64,000 nucleotides of DNA from Polynucleobacter aenigmaticus (GCF_002206635.1 NZ_NGUO01000010.1:1-64000), one strand, 5' to 3'. Counted from the first letter of the stretch, positions 27,161 to 37,655 are shown. A program made the numbers and translations. The notes: generated by a model not told the origin, from the sequence alone.

Positions 27161-27547
27161 TCAATCTTGAATTAATTCAATTTTGTAGCCATCAGGATCT
27201 GTGACAAATGCAATGACAGTATCTCCGCCCATTACTGGTCCGGCTTCACGAGTGACATTTCCGCCTGCGGCTGTAATTTTTTCACAAGTGGCATAAGCAT
27301 CTGAAACGCTAATCGCGATATGACCATAGGCATCGCCCATTTGATAGCTCTCAACGCCATGGTTGTATGTCAGTTCAATTTCGGATTGACCGTCTAGATT
27401 CCCGCGACCGAAACCTACAAAGGCAAGGGAATATTTCTGTTCAGGGCGCTCGGTAGTGCGAAGCAAGTTCATTCCAAGAACTTTGGTATAAAAATCAACG
27501 GAGCGAGTCATATTGCCGACTCGGAGCATAGTGTGAAGGATCATCAT
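27161..27547 (-). CDS. gloA: Lactoylglutathione lyase (glyoxalase I)
   Basis: 128-residue metal-dependent vicinal oxygen chelate enzyme: [24 protein letters not shown] at the start, metal ligands in the family positions (H5-like, E of IELTYN, H of YGHIAISV, E of KIELIQ). It detoxifies methylglyoxal with glutathione. 16 bases upstream of the GNAT gene. Confidence 0.94.
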   Translation of the reverse strand: MMILHTMLRVGNMTRSVDFYTKVLGMNLLRTTERPEQKYSLAFVGFGRGNLDGQSEIELTYNHGVESYQMGDAYGHIAISVSDAYATCEKITAAGGNVTREAGPVMGGDTVIAFVTDPDGYKIELIQD

Positions 27548-27592
27548 GCGTTTGAATATAAAGCTAATTTTAGATTCTTGTTGGACAAGAAA

Positions 27593-27617
27593 AAACCCAG
27601 GTGGTTAGCCTGGGTTT
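27593..27617 (-). terminator. Rho-independent terminator of the parvulin gene
   Basis: Nine-base-pair stem AAACCCAGG / CCTGGGTTT with 7-base loop, followed on the minus strand by T-rich sequence. It lies 20 bases beyond the stop of the gene at 27638. Confidence 0.85.
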
Positions 27618-27637
27618 AAGGAGGGGTGTAGTCGGGC

Positions 27638-28432
27638 TTATTGGATCTTAGCCTTAGCACGCAACTTTTGCATGAGTTCAGAGAACTTTGCTTTCTGCCA
27701 ATTTTGATCGGCAGTGATCATCTGCTTAAGTTGATCTTTGATTTCTTCCATGCTCGGTGCCTTCACATCACGAACGTCATCTAGTTTGATAACGTGCCAG
27801 CCATATTGTGTCTTTACTGGTTTATCAGTGATCTGACCTTTTTTTAATTGAACCATGGCTTTTGAAAACTCTGGAACTAGTGCTTTATCGCTAACCCAGC
27901 CAAGATCGCCACCGTTTGGGGCAGAACCAGGGTCCTTGGATTTTTCTTTGGCAATTTGCTCAAAGTTGCCGCCGGCTTTAATTTGCGCAGTAATCGCTTT
28001 GGCATCCGCTTCTTTTTCTACTAGGATGTGCTCAACGTGATATTCCTTGCCAGTGTATTGACTCTTTACTTGCTCGTAGGCAACCTTCAACTCAGCTTCA
28101 GCAACACCTTCTTTTTCTACGTAGTCTTCAAATACAGCGGCAATCAAGATACCCATTTTGGATTGCTCTAGTTGCTCGCGTACAGACTCTTTCTGAGTTA
28201 CGCCGCGGTTATTGGCTTCTTGCAAGATCAGTTCACGAGTCACCAGCATTTCTCTAGCTTGCTCTCTTACCTGAGGATTATCTGGTTGGTTGGATTTTTG
28301 AACCAATTTATCCAGCTGTGCTTTAGGTATTGCCTTGCCATTCACAATGGCGGCATTTTGTGCGCAAACTGCTGATGAGAGGAATAAGGCGCTTAAAGCG
28401 CTGATAGTCAAAATTTGGCGTGTGGTCAACAT
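27638..28432 (-). CDS. Exported peptidyl-prolyl cis-trans isomerase (parvulin, PpiC/SurA-like)
   Basis: 264 residues: signal peptide (ISALSALFLSSAVCAQ), an N-terminal helical chaperone region and one parvulin domain (EYHVEHILVEKEADAKAI ... SKDPGSAPNGGDLGWVSDKALVPEFSKAM ... TQYGWHVIKL). It helps fold envelope proteins in the periplasm. Confidence 0.93.
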   Translation of the reverse strand: MLTTRQILTISALSALFLSSAVCAQNAAIVNGKAIPKAQLDKLVQKSNQPDNPQVREQAREMLVTRELILQEANNRGVTQKESVREQLEQSKMGILIAAVFEDYVEKEGVAEAELKVAYEQVKSQYTGKEYHVEHILVEKEADAKAITAQIKAGGNFEQIAKEKSKDPGSAPNGGDLGWVSDKALVPEFSKAMVQLKKGQITDKPVKTQYGWHVIKLDDVRDVKAPSMEEIKDQLKQMITADQNWQKAKFSELMQKLRAKAKIQ

Positions 28433-28478
28433 AGGATACGAAACAAGAAAGTGGATTAAGAGTGAATGTTAAAGCAAG

Positions 28479-28769
28479 CTAGGCTAGATTGGTGCTTTCA
28501 CTAGGTGTGAATGCCAGAATGGTGAGGGCGTGGATTTCAGTGGGAAAGTGCTTATTTAGGGCTGCATAGATAGCTCTATGACGGGCTACCTTGCTCAATC
28601 CCTCAAATTCTGGGGCAATGATCGTGAGCTTAAAGTGCCCGCCGCCACTAGCGGCGCCAGCGTGCCCTGCATGAAGATGGCTTTCATCTTCAATAATCAA
28701 ATGTTTTACCCTGAATGCCGACCTTAAATCAGCATCAAAAAGTGCAATGCGTTCTTGATTAATGCTCAT
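28479..28769 (-). CDS. BolA family protein
   Basis: 96 residues: SAFRVKHLIIEDESHLHAGHAGAASGGGHFKLTIIAPEFEGLSKVARHRAIYAAL is the BolA fold with the conserved His pair used with monothiol glutaredoxins. The ATG overlaps the stop of yciB (ATGA), which decides the start over a longer in-frame extension. Confidence 0.93.
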   Translation of the reverse strand: MSINQERIALFDADLRSAFRVKHLIIEDESHLHAGHAGAASGGGHFKLTIIAPEFEGLSKVARHRAIYAALNKHFPTEIHALTILAFTPSESTNLA

Positions 28770-29314
28770 TCTGCTGGATGCTCCATATGGCGAGTTAACC
28801 AAACGCCCTGCAGAATCACGAAAATCACCAATAAGCCGGTACTGCCAAATAACTTGAAGTTCACCCAAATCTCTTCCGAGTATTCAAAGGCAATATAGAG
28901 ATTTAGCACCCCCATAAAAAAGAAGAAGGTCGCCCAAGCCATATTAACTTGATGCCAAACGGATTTAGCGCTGTGCTCCTTAAGCGTGATCTGTTTCCCC
29001 ATCAGAACCTGGATCCAGTTTTTCTTAAAAAATTGAGCGCTGACAAATAGGGCGCCTGAAAATAACCAATAGAGGGCTGTCGGCTTTAGCTGAATAAATG
29101 TTTTGTCATGTAGAAAAATTGTCAGACTACCAAATACGAGGATCATGACCAGACTTACCCATTGCATGGCATCGATCTTGCGATGACGGTAATACACCCA
29201 GAGAATTTGTCCAATAGTGGCAACCATGGCTACGATGGTTGCGGTGTAGATATCACCAAATTTAAAGGCGATAAAAAATAGAATGATGGGGAATAGGTCG
29301 AATAAGAATTTCAT
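28766..29314 (-). CDS. yciB: Septation protein A (YciB/IspZ)
   Basis: 182-residue inner-membrane protein with five to six segments; MKFLFDLFPIILFFIAFKFGDIYTAT is the typical start, WLFSGALFVSAQFF and TFFFFMGVLNLYIAF are family motifs. It has a role in envelope integrity and cell division. Translationally coupled to the BolA gene. Confidence 0.94.
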   Translation of the reverse strand: MKFLFDLFPIILFFIAFKFGDIYTATIVAMVATIGQILWVYYRHRKIDAMQWVSLVMILVFGSLTIFLHDKTFIQLKPTALYWLFSGALFVSAQFFKKNWIQVLMGKQITLKEHSAKSVWHQVNMAWATFFFFMGVLNLYIAFEYSEEIWVNFKLFGSTGLLVIFVILQGVWLTRHMEHPAE

Positions 29315-29340
29315 GGGGTGATTATCCAGCTATTTCTAAA

Positions 29341-29754
29341 TTACTTTACTTTAGTGGATGAGGCGTTCTCAGAAGGTTCGAAATTGAGGGATGCAGAGTT
29401 AATGCAGTAGCGCAGACCAGTGGGCTGTGGCCCATCATCAAAGACGTGGCCTAAATGGGCGTCGCATTTAGTGCAGCGGACTTCAGTGCGAACCATTCCA
29501 TGTGTGGCATCCCGGATTTCAGTAATCACCTGATCATCATTTGGACTGTTATAGCTTGGCCAGCCGCATCCAGCATCAAACTTGGTACTGGATTGAAATA
29601 GCGGGGTACCACAACAAACGCAGCTATAACGACCATCCCCCCAGTGATCCCAATATTCACCGGAAAATGGTCTTTCAGTCGCGGCTTCTCGAGTTACTCG
29701 ATATTGAATGTCGCTTAATGCGTCTTTATATTCTTGATCAGTTTTTTTTGTCAT
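29341..29754 (-). CDS. msrB: Peptide-methionine (R)-S-oxide reductase MsrB
   Basis: 137 residues: zinc ligands CVCCGTPLF and [21 protein letters not shown], and catalytic [11 protein letters not shown]. It repairs oxidised methionine in the cytoplasm. It lies between selO and yciB on the same strand. Confidence 0.95.
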   Translation of the reverse strand: MTKKTDQEYKDALSDIQYRVTREAATERPFSGEYWDHWGDGRYSCVCCGTPLFQSSTKFDAGCGWPSYNSPNDDQVITEIRDATHGMVRTEVRCTKCDAHLGHVFDDGPQPTGLRYCINSASLNFEPSENASSTKVK

Positions 29755-29768
29755 AGTCGTGAATGAAT

Positions 29769-31262
29769 TTAAGAGGAACAGCTAACAGCAATTTTTTGCA
29801 TCATCAGTGGTGGTGGATGTGAATAGGCTTCAAATCCTTCTTGCTCATCGAAAGGATTGCTCAATATCTTGAATAAGGTCGTTACCTCGGAAAAATCATC
29901 CTGCTGAGCCTTTTCAATTGCGGATTGTGCCAAGTGATTTCTAAGAATGTATTTTGGATTAATGCGATTCATTAGATCTCTTCTAGAGTCATCGCTGATG
30001 ATCTCTGACTGAAGTCTATTAATGTAATTAGTAAACCAATGGTCAATATTCTGTCGATCAATAAAATCATTTCTTTGCAATATGTCTGATGGCAAAGTAT
30101 CTTTTTTAATCCTACTAAGACTGCGAAAGAAGTTTGTGTAATCAATTTTTGAGTCATGCATTGCCTGCAAAAGACGCTCAATTAATTGAATATCGTCTTC
30201 CCGTTCTAATTGCAGCCCCAATTTAGATCTAAATAAGTGCTGCCACTCCTTAGCGTAGACCAGTGGAAAATCCTCCATGGCGGTACGTAAGAGGCTTTGG
30301 GATTCCTCGCTCGAGTGATCTAGCTCAAGCAGGGGTAGCATTGCACTAGCAAGGCAAGCCATATTCCAGTGCATCACTTGTGGCTGTCGATGATAGGCAT
30401 AGCGGCCACCTTGGTCACTGTGATTACAAATATGATCAATCTCAAACTGGTCTAAAAATCCAAATGGACCGTAGTCAATAGTAAGGCCTAGAGCGCTAAT
30501 ATTGTCACTATTGAGAACGCCGTGACAGAATCCGACTGATTGCCATTGAGCCACTAATTTGGCATTGCGAGCAGATATTGCTTTAAACAAACTTAAGTAG
30601 GGATCTGGGTCAATAGTGCATTCTGGGTAAAAGCGGGCGATCAGGAGATCAGCCAATTCCTTTAAGCGCGCAATATTTTGCGTGGATGCAAAATGCTCAA
30701 AATGGCCAATACGAATAAAGCTTGGGGCAGTGCGAGAGCAGACGGCTGCCGTTTCCAGGGTTTCTCGCCTAATAGCTTGCTTTGAGCCTACAACTGCGAG
30801 AGCGCGGCTTGTGGGTATGCCTAGTGCATGCATTGCCTCGCTGCATAAAAACTCACGGATTGATGATCGCAAGACTGCTCTGCCATCACCCATTCTGGAG
30901 TAAAGCGTCTTTCCCGCACCTTTTAATTGGATTTCTAGATCATTGATATCGCCCAGCAAGATGGCGCGTCCATCACCCAGTTGGCCAGCCCACACACCAA
31001 ATTGGTGGCCACTATAGGCAGTAGAAATAGGAGTGGAAAAATCCACTGAACCTACCTCTAGTTGGTTGCCTGCTAGTACCTCTAGCCAGTCACCGTTCTT
31101 TGGCAAACCATCTTCACCTATTTCAATCTTGATTAGATGGGCTACAGCAGGAGAAAATGCAACCCAATAAGGATTGGGTATCGGGGTAGGTGTGGTGGGT
31201 TGGCAGGCATCATCGCCACGGAGTGTGAAAGGCATATTTTGTATTCTATGGGTAATTCCCAT
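29769..31262 (-). CDS. selO: Protein adenylyltransferase SelO (YdiU)
   Basis: 497-residue pseudokinase-fold enzyme that AMPylates proteins: [23 protein letters not shown] and [31 protein letters not shown] are the signature nucleotide-binding parts, with [23 protein letters not shown] (active-site Asn/Asp). Normal length for the family. Same strand as msrB, 14 bases upstream. Confidence 0.94.
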   Translation of the reverse strand: MGITHRIQNMPFTLRGDDACQPTTPTPIPNPYWVAFSPAVAHLIKIEIGEDGLPKNGDWLEVLAGNQLEVGSVDFSTPISTAYSGHQFGVWAGQLGDGRAILLGDINDLEIQLKGAGKTLYSRMGDGRAVLRSSIREFLCSEAMHALGIPTSRALAVVGSKQAIRRETLETAAVCSRTAPSFIRIGHFEHFASTQNIARLKELADLLIARFYPECTIDPDPYLSLFKAISARNAKLVAQWQSVGFCHGVLNSDNISALGLTIDYGPFGFLDQFEIDHICNHSDQGGRYAYHRQPQVMHWNMACLASAMLPLLELDHSSEESQSLLRTAMEDFPLVYAKEWQHLFRSKLGLQLEREDDIQLIERLLQAMHDSKIDYTNFFRSLSRIKKDTLPSDILQRNDFIDRQNIDHWFTNYINRLQSEIISDDSRRDLMNRINPKYILRNHLAQSAIEKAQQDDFSEVTTLFKILSNPFDEQEGFEAYSHPPPLMMQKIAVSCSS

Positions 31263-31290
31263 CTGTCGCAGAAGCCTCTAGAATGACCCT

Positions 31291-31773
31291 ATGACAAATA
31301 AAGTACAACTGAATGCGGCAACTCAGCTTGCCAATCTAGGCGAGGAACTCAATGTTCCTTTTTTAAAGCTACTTGGGGTGCGTTGTATCAGTGCTGAAAT
31401 GGGCAAGGGCGAAATCCTTTTGGCCTTAAAACCAGAACATACCAATACCTGGGATGTAGCTCATGGTGGAGTCTTATTAACGCTGATGGATGTAGCGATG
31501 GCAGTTGCTGCGCGGTCTGGGGATCCTGGCGATCGTAGTGTTGTCACCATTGAGATGAAGAATAACTTTATGCAAGCGGCCAATGGTATCTTGCGCGTTA
31601 AAGCCGATACCGTTCGTCGCACTGCCACCATGGCCTTTTGTGAAGCCAAGCTTTACAACGATCAAGGTGAAGTCTGCTGCATGGCAACAGGTACATTTCA
31701 ATTTTTGAAGCGCTTAGCAACCAAAAACGCCGATGGCGAACGTGTTGTAAACGAAGACCGGCGTCAGTTATAA
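31291..31773 (+). CDS. PaaI-type hotdog thioesterase
   Basis: 160 residues with HTNTWDVAHGGVLLTLMDVAMAVAAR, the hotdog helix with catalytic Asp, and SVVTIEMKNNFMQAANGILRVKADTVRRTATMAFCEAKLY. It probably hydrolyses acyl- or aryl-CoA. Divergent from selO. Confidence 0.88.
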   Translation: MTNKVQLNAATQLANLGEELNVPFLKLLGVRCISAEMGKGEILLALKPEHTNTWDVAHGGVLLTLMDVAMAVAARSGDPGDRSVVTIEMKNNFMQAANGILRVKADTVRRTATMAFCEAKLYNDQGEVCCMATGTFQFLKRLATKNADGERVVNEDRRQL

Positions 31774-31777
31774 AAGC

Positions 31778-32635
31778 TTAGACGGATAAGTTGGATCCTG
31801 GTGCAGTAGTCAGCGCACCGGTGATGACGTCATGACCCACCGTGCCATTGGCATCAAACCGTCTTTCCACCATCTCAAACTGGCCATCCTTGCGCACACG
31901 CAAAATCGTACTGGAGCGCGTTCCATACGCAGGAGTTTTAATAAATGCCGCCGACAATGCCTTTTCCCAATCCTTGTTCACTCCTGTATTAGGCAGCTCT
32001 TGCGGGCTAGCCTCATGGGTATCTGCCAAAACACGTAAATAGTGATCCGAGTTTTTAAGTTGGCCGCTATCCATTGCTAAGGTCTGAGCAAATGCCGCAA
32101 CACGATGGTTGACTTTAGGCCATGGAGTATCAAGCATTGCATTCGATAAACCGTAAACACCAGGCGCTAATGCTTGCTCTGGAAAAACTTTTCTTGGACG
32201 AATGGTTTGCCCCATCATGAGGCGATTGCTGACCCAATGCATTTGCGCATTTTCTGGATCACTCAGATCTGCCATTAAGAGGTTAAATCCGTTGTATTGC
32301 CCAAACTGTTTGGCATTTTCTTGAATATAAGCATGTGGTTTATGTTGGCCAGTGAGGTAACGCAAGCTAAGCTCCCCACGGGTTCTCGCATCTGGATTCT
32401 TTTCGCTCGGTGATCTGACGTTGGTTAGCGCAGCAAAGCGCCCCGTTTTAGTAAAGCCAAGCCAAGTACCCGGACTGCCTAAAACATCTGCTCGATCTTT
32501 TCCTGCTAATACATGGGGGTGCTCTGACCACCACCCCATAGGCTCGGTATCACGTTCATAAAATTCATCTCGATTCGCAGCAACTACTAAAGGGTAGTCT
32601 GGGTGTGATTTCCAGGCAAAGAGAATGAGGCACAT
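31778..32635 (-). CDS. NRDE family (TANGO2-like) protein
   Basis: 285 residues beginning MCLILFAWKSHPDYPLVVAANRDEFYERDTEPMGWW, the NRDE signature with N-terminal Cys; TRSSTILRV near the end. TANGO2 relatives have been linked to haem trafficking in eukaryotes, but the bacterial role is unclear. Confidence 0.9.
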   Translation of the reverse strand: MCLILFAWKSHPDYPLVVAANRDEFYERDTEPMGWWSEHPHVLAGKDRADVLGSPGTWLGFTKTGRFAALTNVRSPSEKNPDARTRGELSLRYLTGQHKPHAYIQENAKQFGQYNGFNLLMADLSDPENAQMHWVSNRLMMGQTIRPRKVFPEQALAPGVYGLSNAMLDTPWPKVNHRVAAFAQTLAMDSGQLKNSDHYLRVLADTHEASPQELPNTGVNKDWEKALSAAFIKTPAYGTRSSTILRVRKDGQFEMVERRFDANGTVGHDVITGALTTAPGSNLSV

Positions 32636-32662
32636 AGGAAAATGAATTTCGAAGTGGTGTGA

Positions 32663-33670
32663 TTAAATTTCTAACAAAGGGTAGGGTAGTGAGTCTATTT
32701 TTAACACAGGGCCATCACTCTTACCCAAATGAATTTCTCCCGCCTCTAGGGCATCAAGTTTGCACTCTACTTGAAAGTCGATGTGATCTAAATTGCTTGG
32801 ATTGGGTGCAGAAAGCACAACCATGCCGCAGGGCTGGGTTGCATCACCCTCATGAAACAATTCCACACCAGGTTTGGCTAGATCTAAGGCTAAGATGCTC
32901 GATGCGGTGTGGGCAAGCTGAAGTCTGCGCTTGACTACTCCACGATATTGACTGCGAGCAACAATTTCTTGCCCTGGGTAACAACCTTTTTTAAAATCTA
33001 CCCCTAAAACCGATTCAAAGTTAATCATCTGAGGAACAAATTGTTCTTGCGTAGCCAAAACAATGCGAGGAATTGCACTTAACACTTCTAAAGAATTCCA
33101 CCGGGCTAGCTCAGCCTGACCCGCTATTGATTCAATGGATTCAGATTTCTTTTGAGCAATCAGCATGCGCTGAAATGATGTATCGCCAATCAAGACATCC
33201 GGCATACGTAATGCGAGTGAATCATTAGGCGCGTTCAATGTGTCTTGCTCTTGATCGGCCTCGTATACCCCAAAAACATCCCAATCATTGGAGACGTCGA
33301 CCACTTTTACTTTGGAGCGCAATACATACATCGATAATCGTTTCGCTATGCTGGCAGCAATATCTTTTGAAATAAAGAGCGCAAAGCGGTCCTCTGCATC
33401 AGTCGATTCTGGAAACAGGCCTAGCCAAGCGCTTGCCAAAAGACGGCCTTTAGGGCTGCAATAGCCAGCCAGGCGAACTGCATCTGATCCATGCGCGATC
33501 TGACCTAAACCAGTGCGCTTCATACTCAAAACAGAATTACTTAGTTGATTTTGGAGGAGGGTGGCAGCGTCTGGGCCTTCTACCAAGATTAATCCCCAGT
33601 GAGAAAGCAGGGTAAATCCATCTTTCTGATGGGTATTGGGCATAGTGGAGTTTTTTGGGCTGAGCGTCAT
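32663..33670 (-). CDS. ygfZ: Folate-binding protein YgfZ
   Basis: 335 residues of the GcvT-like fold with the YgfZ signature KGCYPGQEIVARSQYRG. It supports repair or assembly of certain Fe-S proteins with tetrahydrofolate. The ATG at 33643 (MPNTHQ) is an alternative start. Divergent from mltG. Confidence 0.92.
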   Translation of the reverse strand: MTLSPKNSTMPNTHQKDGFTLLSHWGLILVEGPDAATLLQNQLSNSVLSMKRTGLGQIAHGSDAVRLAGYCSPKGRLLASAWLGLFPESTDAEDRFALFISKDIAASIAKRLSMYVLRSKVKVVDVSNDWDVFGVYEADQEQDTLNAPNDSLALRMPDVLIGDTSFQRMLIAQKKSESIESIAGQAELARWNSLEVLSAIPRIVLATQEQFVPQMINFESVLGVDFKKGCYPGQEIVARSQYRGVVKRRLQLAHTASSILALDLAKPGVELFHEGDATQPCGMVVLSAPNPSNLDHIDFQVECKLDALEAGEIHLGKSDGPVLKIDSLPYPLLEI

Positions 33671-33689
33671 GAGCTTTTATCATAGCCCC

Positions 33690-34766
33690 ATGAGCAGAAA
33701 ATTTCAGAAGAGAACTCTCTTTGTAAAGCAATCGAACGGTCGGTCTTGGAGAACCTACGCCATCTATTTACTGGCTTTCTTCGTCTTTTTATATGGCGCA
33801 ATCTTTTTATTGCCCGTAGTGCCAGGGACATCCAACACTGTAGAGGCTAACGTCTATAAAGTAAAAATAGCGCCTCAATCCGGCCTTACTGCGATTTCGC
33901 AACAATTATCAGACCAAGGTATTACTTCAAATACTTTGACCTTTCAGCTTGCCGCAAGAGCGCTTTTTGTTGGCGCAAAACTCAAGCCAGGGACCTATTT
34001 ACTTGCCCCCCGAGCCAGTTTAGGCAATATCTTGCTACAAATTGCCCGTGGCGATCGGGTCAGGGAAAGTATTGCCATCATCCCGGGTATGACTATCTGG
34101 CAGATGAGGGCTTTAATTGATTCTCACCCAGCATTGATACATCAAACCAAAGGAATGAGCTCCAAAGAGCTATTGCAAGCTTTGAGTCTTTCATACCCCA
34201 GTGATGAAGGTCTTTTTTATCCAGATACTTATATTTTTGACCCCGACGACTCTGATCTTTCTATATTTAGACGTGCTTCTCAAGCGATGCAAAAGCAACT
34301 GAGTTCAGCTTGGGCGCAAAAGGAGGTAGCTGCACCCTTGAAAACCCCCTATGAGCTCCTCATTTTGGCCTCAATAGTCGAGAAGGAGACGGGGCGCAAT
34401 AGTGACCGATCTTTGGTTGCGGCGGTATTTGTTAATCGCCTCAATATTAATATGCCCTTGCAGACAGATCCAACGGTGATTTATGGCATTGGCCCCAGAT
34501 TTGATGGAAATCTCCGAAAAACAGACCTTCGCAAAGACAGTCCCTACAATACTTATATGCACAAAGGTTTGCCACCAACTCCGATAGCAATGCCCAGTAG
34601 AGAGTCACTCTTGGCGGTGGTTCGTCCAGCAAAAAGTGATGCTGTTTATTTCGTGGCACGTGGCGATGGAAGTAGTCATTTTTCTAAAACCTTAAAAGAG
34701 CATGAAAACGCAGTTGATCAGTTTCAGCGTAAACGTAGCGCCCCACCTAAAACGAATTCACAGTAA
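33690..34766 (+). CDS. mltG: Endolytic murein transglycosylase MltG
   Basis: 358 residues: short cytoplasmic N-terminus, one membrane segment ([18 protein letters not shown]), a LysM-like region, and the YceG catalytic domain with the active Glu in [24 protein letters not shown] and [11 protein letters not shown]. It cleaves nascent glycan strands and sets their length. Start 33690 chosen because it gives the usual short cytoplasmic tail. Stop overlaps the tmk start (TAATG). Confidence 0.92.
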   Translation: MSRKFQKRTLFVKQSNGRSWRTYAIYLLAFFVFLYGAIFLLPVVPGTSNTVEANVYKVKIAPQSGLTAISQQLSDQGITSNTLTFQLAARALFVGAKLKPGTYLLAPRASLGNILLQIARGDRVRESIAIIPGMTIWQMRALIDSHPALIHQTKGMSSKELLQALSLSYPSDEGLFYPDTYIFDPDDSDLSIFRRASQAMQKQLSSAWAQKEVAAPLKTPYELLILASIVEKETGRNSDRSLVAAVFVNRLNINMPLQTDPTVIYGIGPRFDGNLRKTDLRKDSPYNTYMHKGLPPTPIAMPSRESLLAVVRPAKSDAVYFVARGDGSSHFSKTLKEHENAVDQFQRKRSAPPKTNSQ

Positions 34767-35410
34767 TGTTTATGACAGCTCAATTTCCAGGATATTTCAT
34801 TAGTTTTGAGGGTATTGATGGTGCCGGCAAGAGCACGCATATTGAATCATTTGCCAAGTTAATGAAAGATCGCAATCCCGATCGCGATGTAGTCATGACC
34901 AGGGAGCCTGGTGGCACTCAGTTGGGTGAGCAATTACGCGCTTTATTGCTTGATGCCCCCATGAATCTAGAAACCGAAGCATTGTTAATGTTTGCAGCGC
35001 GTCGCGAACACATTGCGCAAGTGATAGAGCCAGCATTGATGGCCGGCAAGATTGTTATTTCGGATCGGTTTACGGATGCTAGTTTTGCTTATCAAGGTGG
35101 TGGACGTGGCTTGAGTCTTGAAAAATTAAATGCATTAGAAAAATGGGTTCAAGGGCGTGAGGATGGCTCTATATTGCAACCCCAGCTTACTTTTTTATTT
35201 GATTTACCTGGCTCGGTCGCGCAGGCTAGAAGATCAAAGGTCCGTGCACCTGATAAATTTGAGAAAATGGATCTAGACTTCTTTGAAAAAGTGCGTCAAG
35301 AGTATTTGCGTAGAGCAAAGGCCGATCCTAGGCGCTTTCATTTGGTGGATGCAACCCAAACCCCTGATGTAATTTGGAATGAACTTCAGGCTTTGGAGAT
35401 TAAGCTGTAA
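34766..35410 (+). CDS. tmk: Thymidylate kinase
   Basis: 214 residues: P-loop [27 protein letters not shown], and the LID region [26 protein letters not shown]. It phosphorylates dTMP to dTDP. ATG at 34772 is an alternative start. Followed directly by holB. Confidence 0.95.
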   Translation: MFMTAQFPGYFISFEGIDGAGKSTHIESFAKLMKDRNPDRDVVMTREPGGTQLGEQLRALLLDAPMNLETEALLMFAARREHIAQVIEPALMAGKIVISDRFTDASFAYQGGGRGLSLEKLNALEKWVQGREDGSILQPQLTFLFDLPGSVAQARRSKVRAPDKFEKMDLDFFEKVRQEYLRRAKADPRRFHLVDATQTPDVIWNELQALEIKL

Positions 35411-36560
35411 ATGAGTGATCAGATGTTTCCGAATGAGGCCGTAAAGAAAATAGCACCTTGGCTACAACCCATTTGGGATGGCATCAATTTATCCGTGTTT
35501 CCTAGTGCTGTTTTGCTTCATGGCCAATCTGGAATCGGTAAATTTGAATTCTCCATTGAGTTGGCTAAAGCGCTTTTATGCGAAGCTTTGGCATCTGCAA
35601 CTAAGCCTTGCAATCAGTGTGAGGCTTGCCGATGGTTTGATTCTGGCAATCACCCAGACTTTATTGCGCTCGTACCTGAAACGCATCGGAAGTTCTTGCC
35701 TCATGGCGATTTTGATGCTGAGGCCGACTCACCTAAAAAATCAAAGGCCAGCCAGTCCGATAACGATGGTGATACTCCGGAAAAAAAAAGAAAAGAAAAG
35801 TATTTCCATTGAAGATGCTCGTAGCGCAATTGAAGGACTTTCCATTGGCTCACATCGCGGCGGTAATCGCGTAATTTTAGTTTATCCGCTAGAGATGCTG
35901 AGGGCTGATTCAGCCAATACCTTACTCAAGTCTCTGGAAGAACCGCCAAAAAATACCATTTTCATTTTGCTGGCTGATCGCCTTGATCGCGTATTGCCAA
36001 CTATTCGATCCCGCTGTCGCCTGCTATCCGCACCAAGGCCTGATCGCGCGACTGGATTACAGTGGTTACGCAATCAATTGAATCATGTGTCTGGATTAAA
36101 AATTGCCGATGCTGATGTAGAGACTATTTACGATGAACAGGGTGGGGCGCCCTATGCGGTTTTAGATTCGCTCATAGCCCGCCACAATAAAGATGAAAAG
36201 GATGAGCTCACTATTGCCATCCAAGCCTCAAGATATTTATTACAAGCGATGTCACAGGGTGCTCGAATCAATTGGCTAGATACTGCTGATAAGACACAAA
36301 AAGCGCGCTATTCGGTTTTGTTAGCAACTATGCAACGTTGGGTCTCCGATTTGCAAAGTTGCGCGCAAATGGGAAATCCCCGGTATTACCCAAAACATGA
36401 GGCCGCCATCAAGACTTTGGCCCAACAAGCGCGCCTACCTAAGTTACTGCATTTCTGGAAATCCCTAATTCAAGCCCGGCGCCATGAAAATCACCCCCTG
36501 GCTACCCGCATTCAATTGGAGGCGCTGCTTTCTCAATACCAACAGGTATTTGAAGATTGA
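35411..36560 (+). CDS. holB: DNA polymerase III subunit delta' (holB), interrupted by a frameshift at an A9 run
   Basis: Clamp-loader subunit. The first frame (35411-35812, 133 codons) carries the N-terminal ATPase part: LLHGQSGIGKFEFSIELAKALLC (P-loop remnant) and the zinc site CNQCEACRWF. The rest (about 35790-36560) is in the +1 frame: SISIEDARSAIEGLSIGSHRGGNRVILVYP, SANTLLKSLEEPP, and the SRC motif TIRSRCRLLSAPRPDRA. The frames meet at nine A residues (35781-35789); removing one A joins them perfectly (PEKKEKKSISIEDAR). Because holB is essential, either the assembled run is one base too long or transcriptional/ribosomal slippage makes full-length protein. It is the last gene of the mltG-tmk-holB operon. 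In relatives I would expect tatD next; here an insertion follows. Confidence 0.85.
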
Positions 36561-36570
36561 AAATGTAAAT

Positions 36571-36687
36571 TCATTTTTTATCACCAGCGGTAGTAATCGC
36601 TCCTGACACCGATGCATCTGGAGCAACCATGATGGAGCCTACACCTGAAGCGGGGGTCATTACTGGCAGAACTTCTTGAGGCGAAGC
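36571..36687 (-). pseudogene. Possible remnant of a protein C-terminus
   Basis: A 38-codon open stretch on the minus strand, ending in a stop at 36571-36573, reads like a natural protein tail (PQEVLPVMTPASGVGS...VSGAITTAGDKK). It has no start and is cut by an upstream stop at 36688. It may be the decayed end of a gene from the insertion. The remaining ~220 bases to 36907 show nothing recognisable. Confidence 0.2.
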
Positions 36688-36907
36688 TCACTTTCGTAGA
36701 CTCTGCTGAAACTGGCAATCAATCAAGGGTAATACACAATCCCAGCACAACCTTATGTAAAGCATCATTTCTATCTTCTAGAGCGTGCGTTCTAGATTCA
36801 GACTATCAAAACTGTGCCGGTTATTCATGGGGAATAAAAAGGGGGCTTTAAAAACATATTTTTCCCATTTGACCTAGAATGTCCAAGACATAAATTAAAA
36901 AACAAAC

Positions 36908-37144
36908 GTGAACTTATTAATGAGAAATTTGGGTCATCAAATCTTGGCTACTGTTATTTGGACGGGCAATTTGCTAACCATTTTTGGCTGCCTCTCTCTT
37001 TTATTGGGGCTGGCGGGTGTTTTTAATTTAGAGGTTTTTGCCTATGGCTTGTCCTCAGGCATCAGAATCGTAGGCTCTCTTGCAATTGCAGGGTGCCTAC
37101 TCAGTGCAATTAGTTATGGTGTTTTAGATTTCAGTAAAAAATAG
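36908..37144 (+). CDS. Small two-helix membrane protein, unknown
   Basis: 78 residues starting with GTG; two or more hydrophobic segments (ILATVIWTGNLLTIFGCLSLLLGLAGVF and IRIVGSLAIAGCLLSAISYGVLDF). I do not recognise a family. First of a row of small genes between holB and tatD. Confidence 0.5.
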   Translation: MNLLMRNLGHQILATVIWTGNLLTIFGCLSLLLGLAGVFNLEVFAYGLSSGIRIVGSLAIAGCLLSAISYGVLDFSKK

Positions 37145-37169
37145 TGCTTTAAAACTAGGGGAATATTAA

Positions 37170-37352
37170 ATGTTCAAGCGATCTGATTTTTTTATTATTT
37201 TGGCAGTGATGATTTCTTTTGTAATCTCAGCTTATTTATGGTTTGTCCAAAAAGATGCCCAGCAGGCTATTTTCACAGCAATTTGGATTCCAGCCATTTT
37301 CACTTTCGGAATTTACTTTAAGTTATGCGCATTAATGGGGGCTAAAAAATGA
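37170..37352 (+). CDS. Small two-helix membrane protein, unknown
   Basis: 60 residues with two membrane segments (FFIILAVMISFVISAYLWFV, AIFTAIWIPAIFTFGIYFKLCALM). The N-terminal KRSDF and C-terminal KK are charged. Its stop overlaps the next small start (ATGA), which supports a real operon. Confidence 0.55.
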   Translation: MFKRSDFFIILAVMISFVISAYLWFVQKDAQQAIFTAIWIPAIFTFGIYFKLCALMGAKK

Positions 37353-37462
37353 ATTCAGATCAAATTCTAATTCCGGCAATGTTGGTTTTTGGGTTGCTAA
37401 TTATCGGCCTTGTCTTAACTGTCCTGGAATTTAAACGGCTAGGTAAAAAGGAAGACAAATAG
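37349..37462 (+). CDS. 37-residue single-pass membrane peptide
   Basis: A short gene that overlaps the previous stop (ATGA). The product has one hydrophobic segment (ILIPAMLVFGLLIIGLVLTVLEF) followed by a basic tail (KRLGKKEDK). Size and coupling suggest a small membrane protein acting with the 60-residue neighbour. Confidence 0.5.
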   Translation: MNSDQILIPAMLVFGLLIIGLVLTVLEFKRLGKKEDK

Positions 37463-37469
37463 GTCGACC

Positions 37470-37655
37470 ATGAAACTGACCGTCTTTCGCTACAAAGTCT
37501 GGGATCATCAAGATGATAATCAGACTCAAATACCTCCTTATTACGCTGTTCGTGAATATATTGAGCAGTTAGAGGGGGCATCTGTCATTGAAGATGATTA
37601 TTTGGAGGTAGATGAGTCAGACCTTGATGTTTATGGAAGATTATCTGCCAATTAG
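37470..37655 (+). CDS. Small acidic cytoplasmic protein, unknown
   Basis: 61 residues rich in Asp/Glu (VWDHQDDNQTQ, VIEDDYLEVDESDLD). There is no signal peptide or membrane segment. It starts 8 bases after the previous gene, so it is probably in the same unit. Confidence 0.55.
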   Translation: MKLTVFRYKVWDHQDDNQTQIPPYYAVREYIEQLEGASVIEDDYLEVDESDLDVYGRLSAN

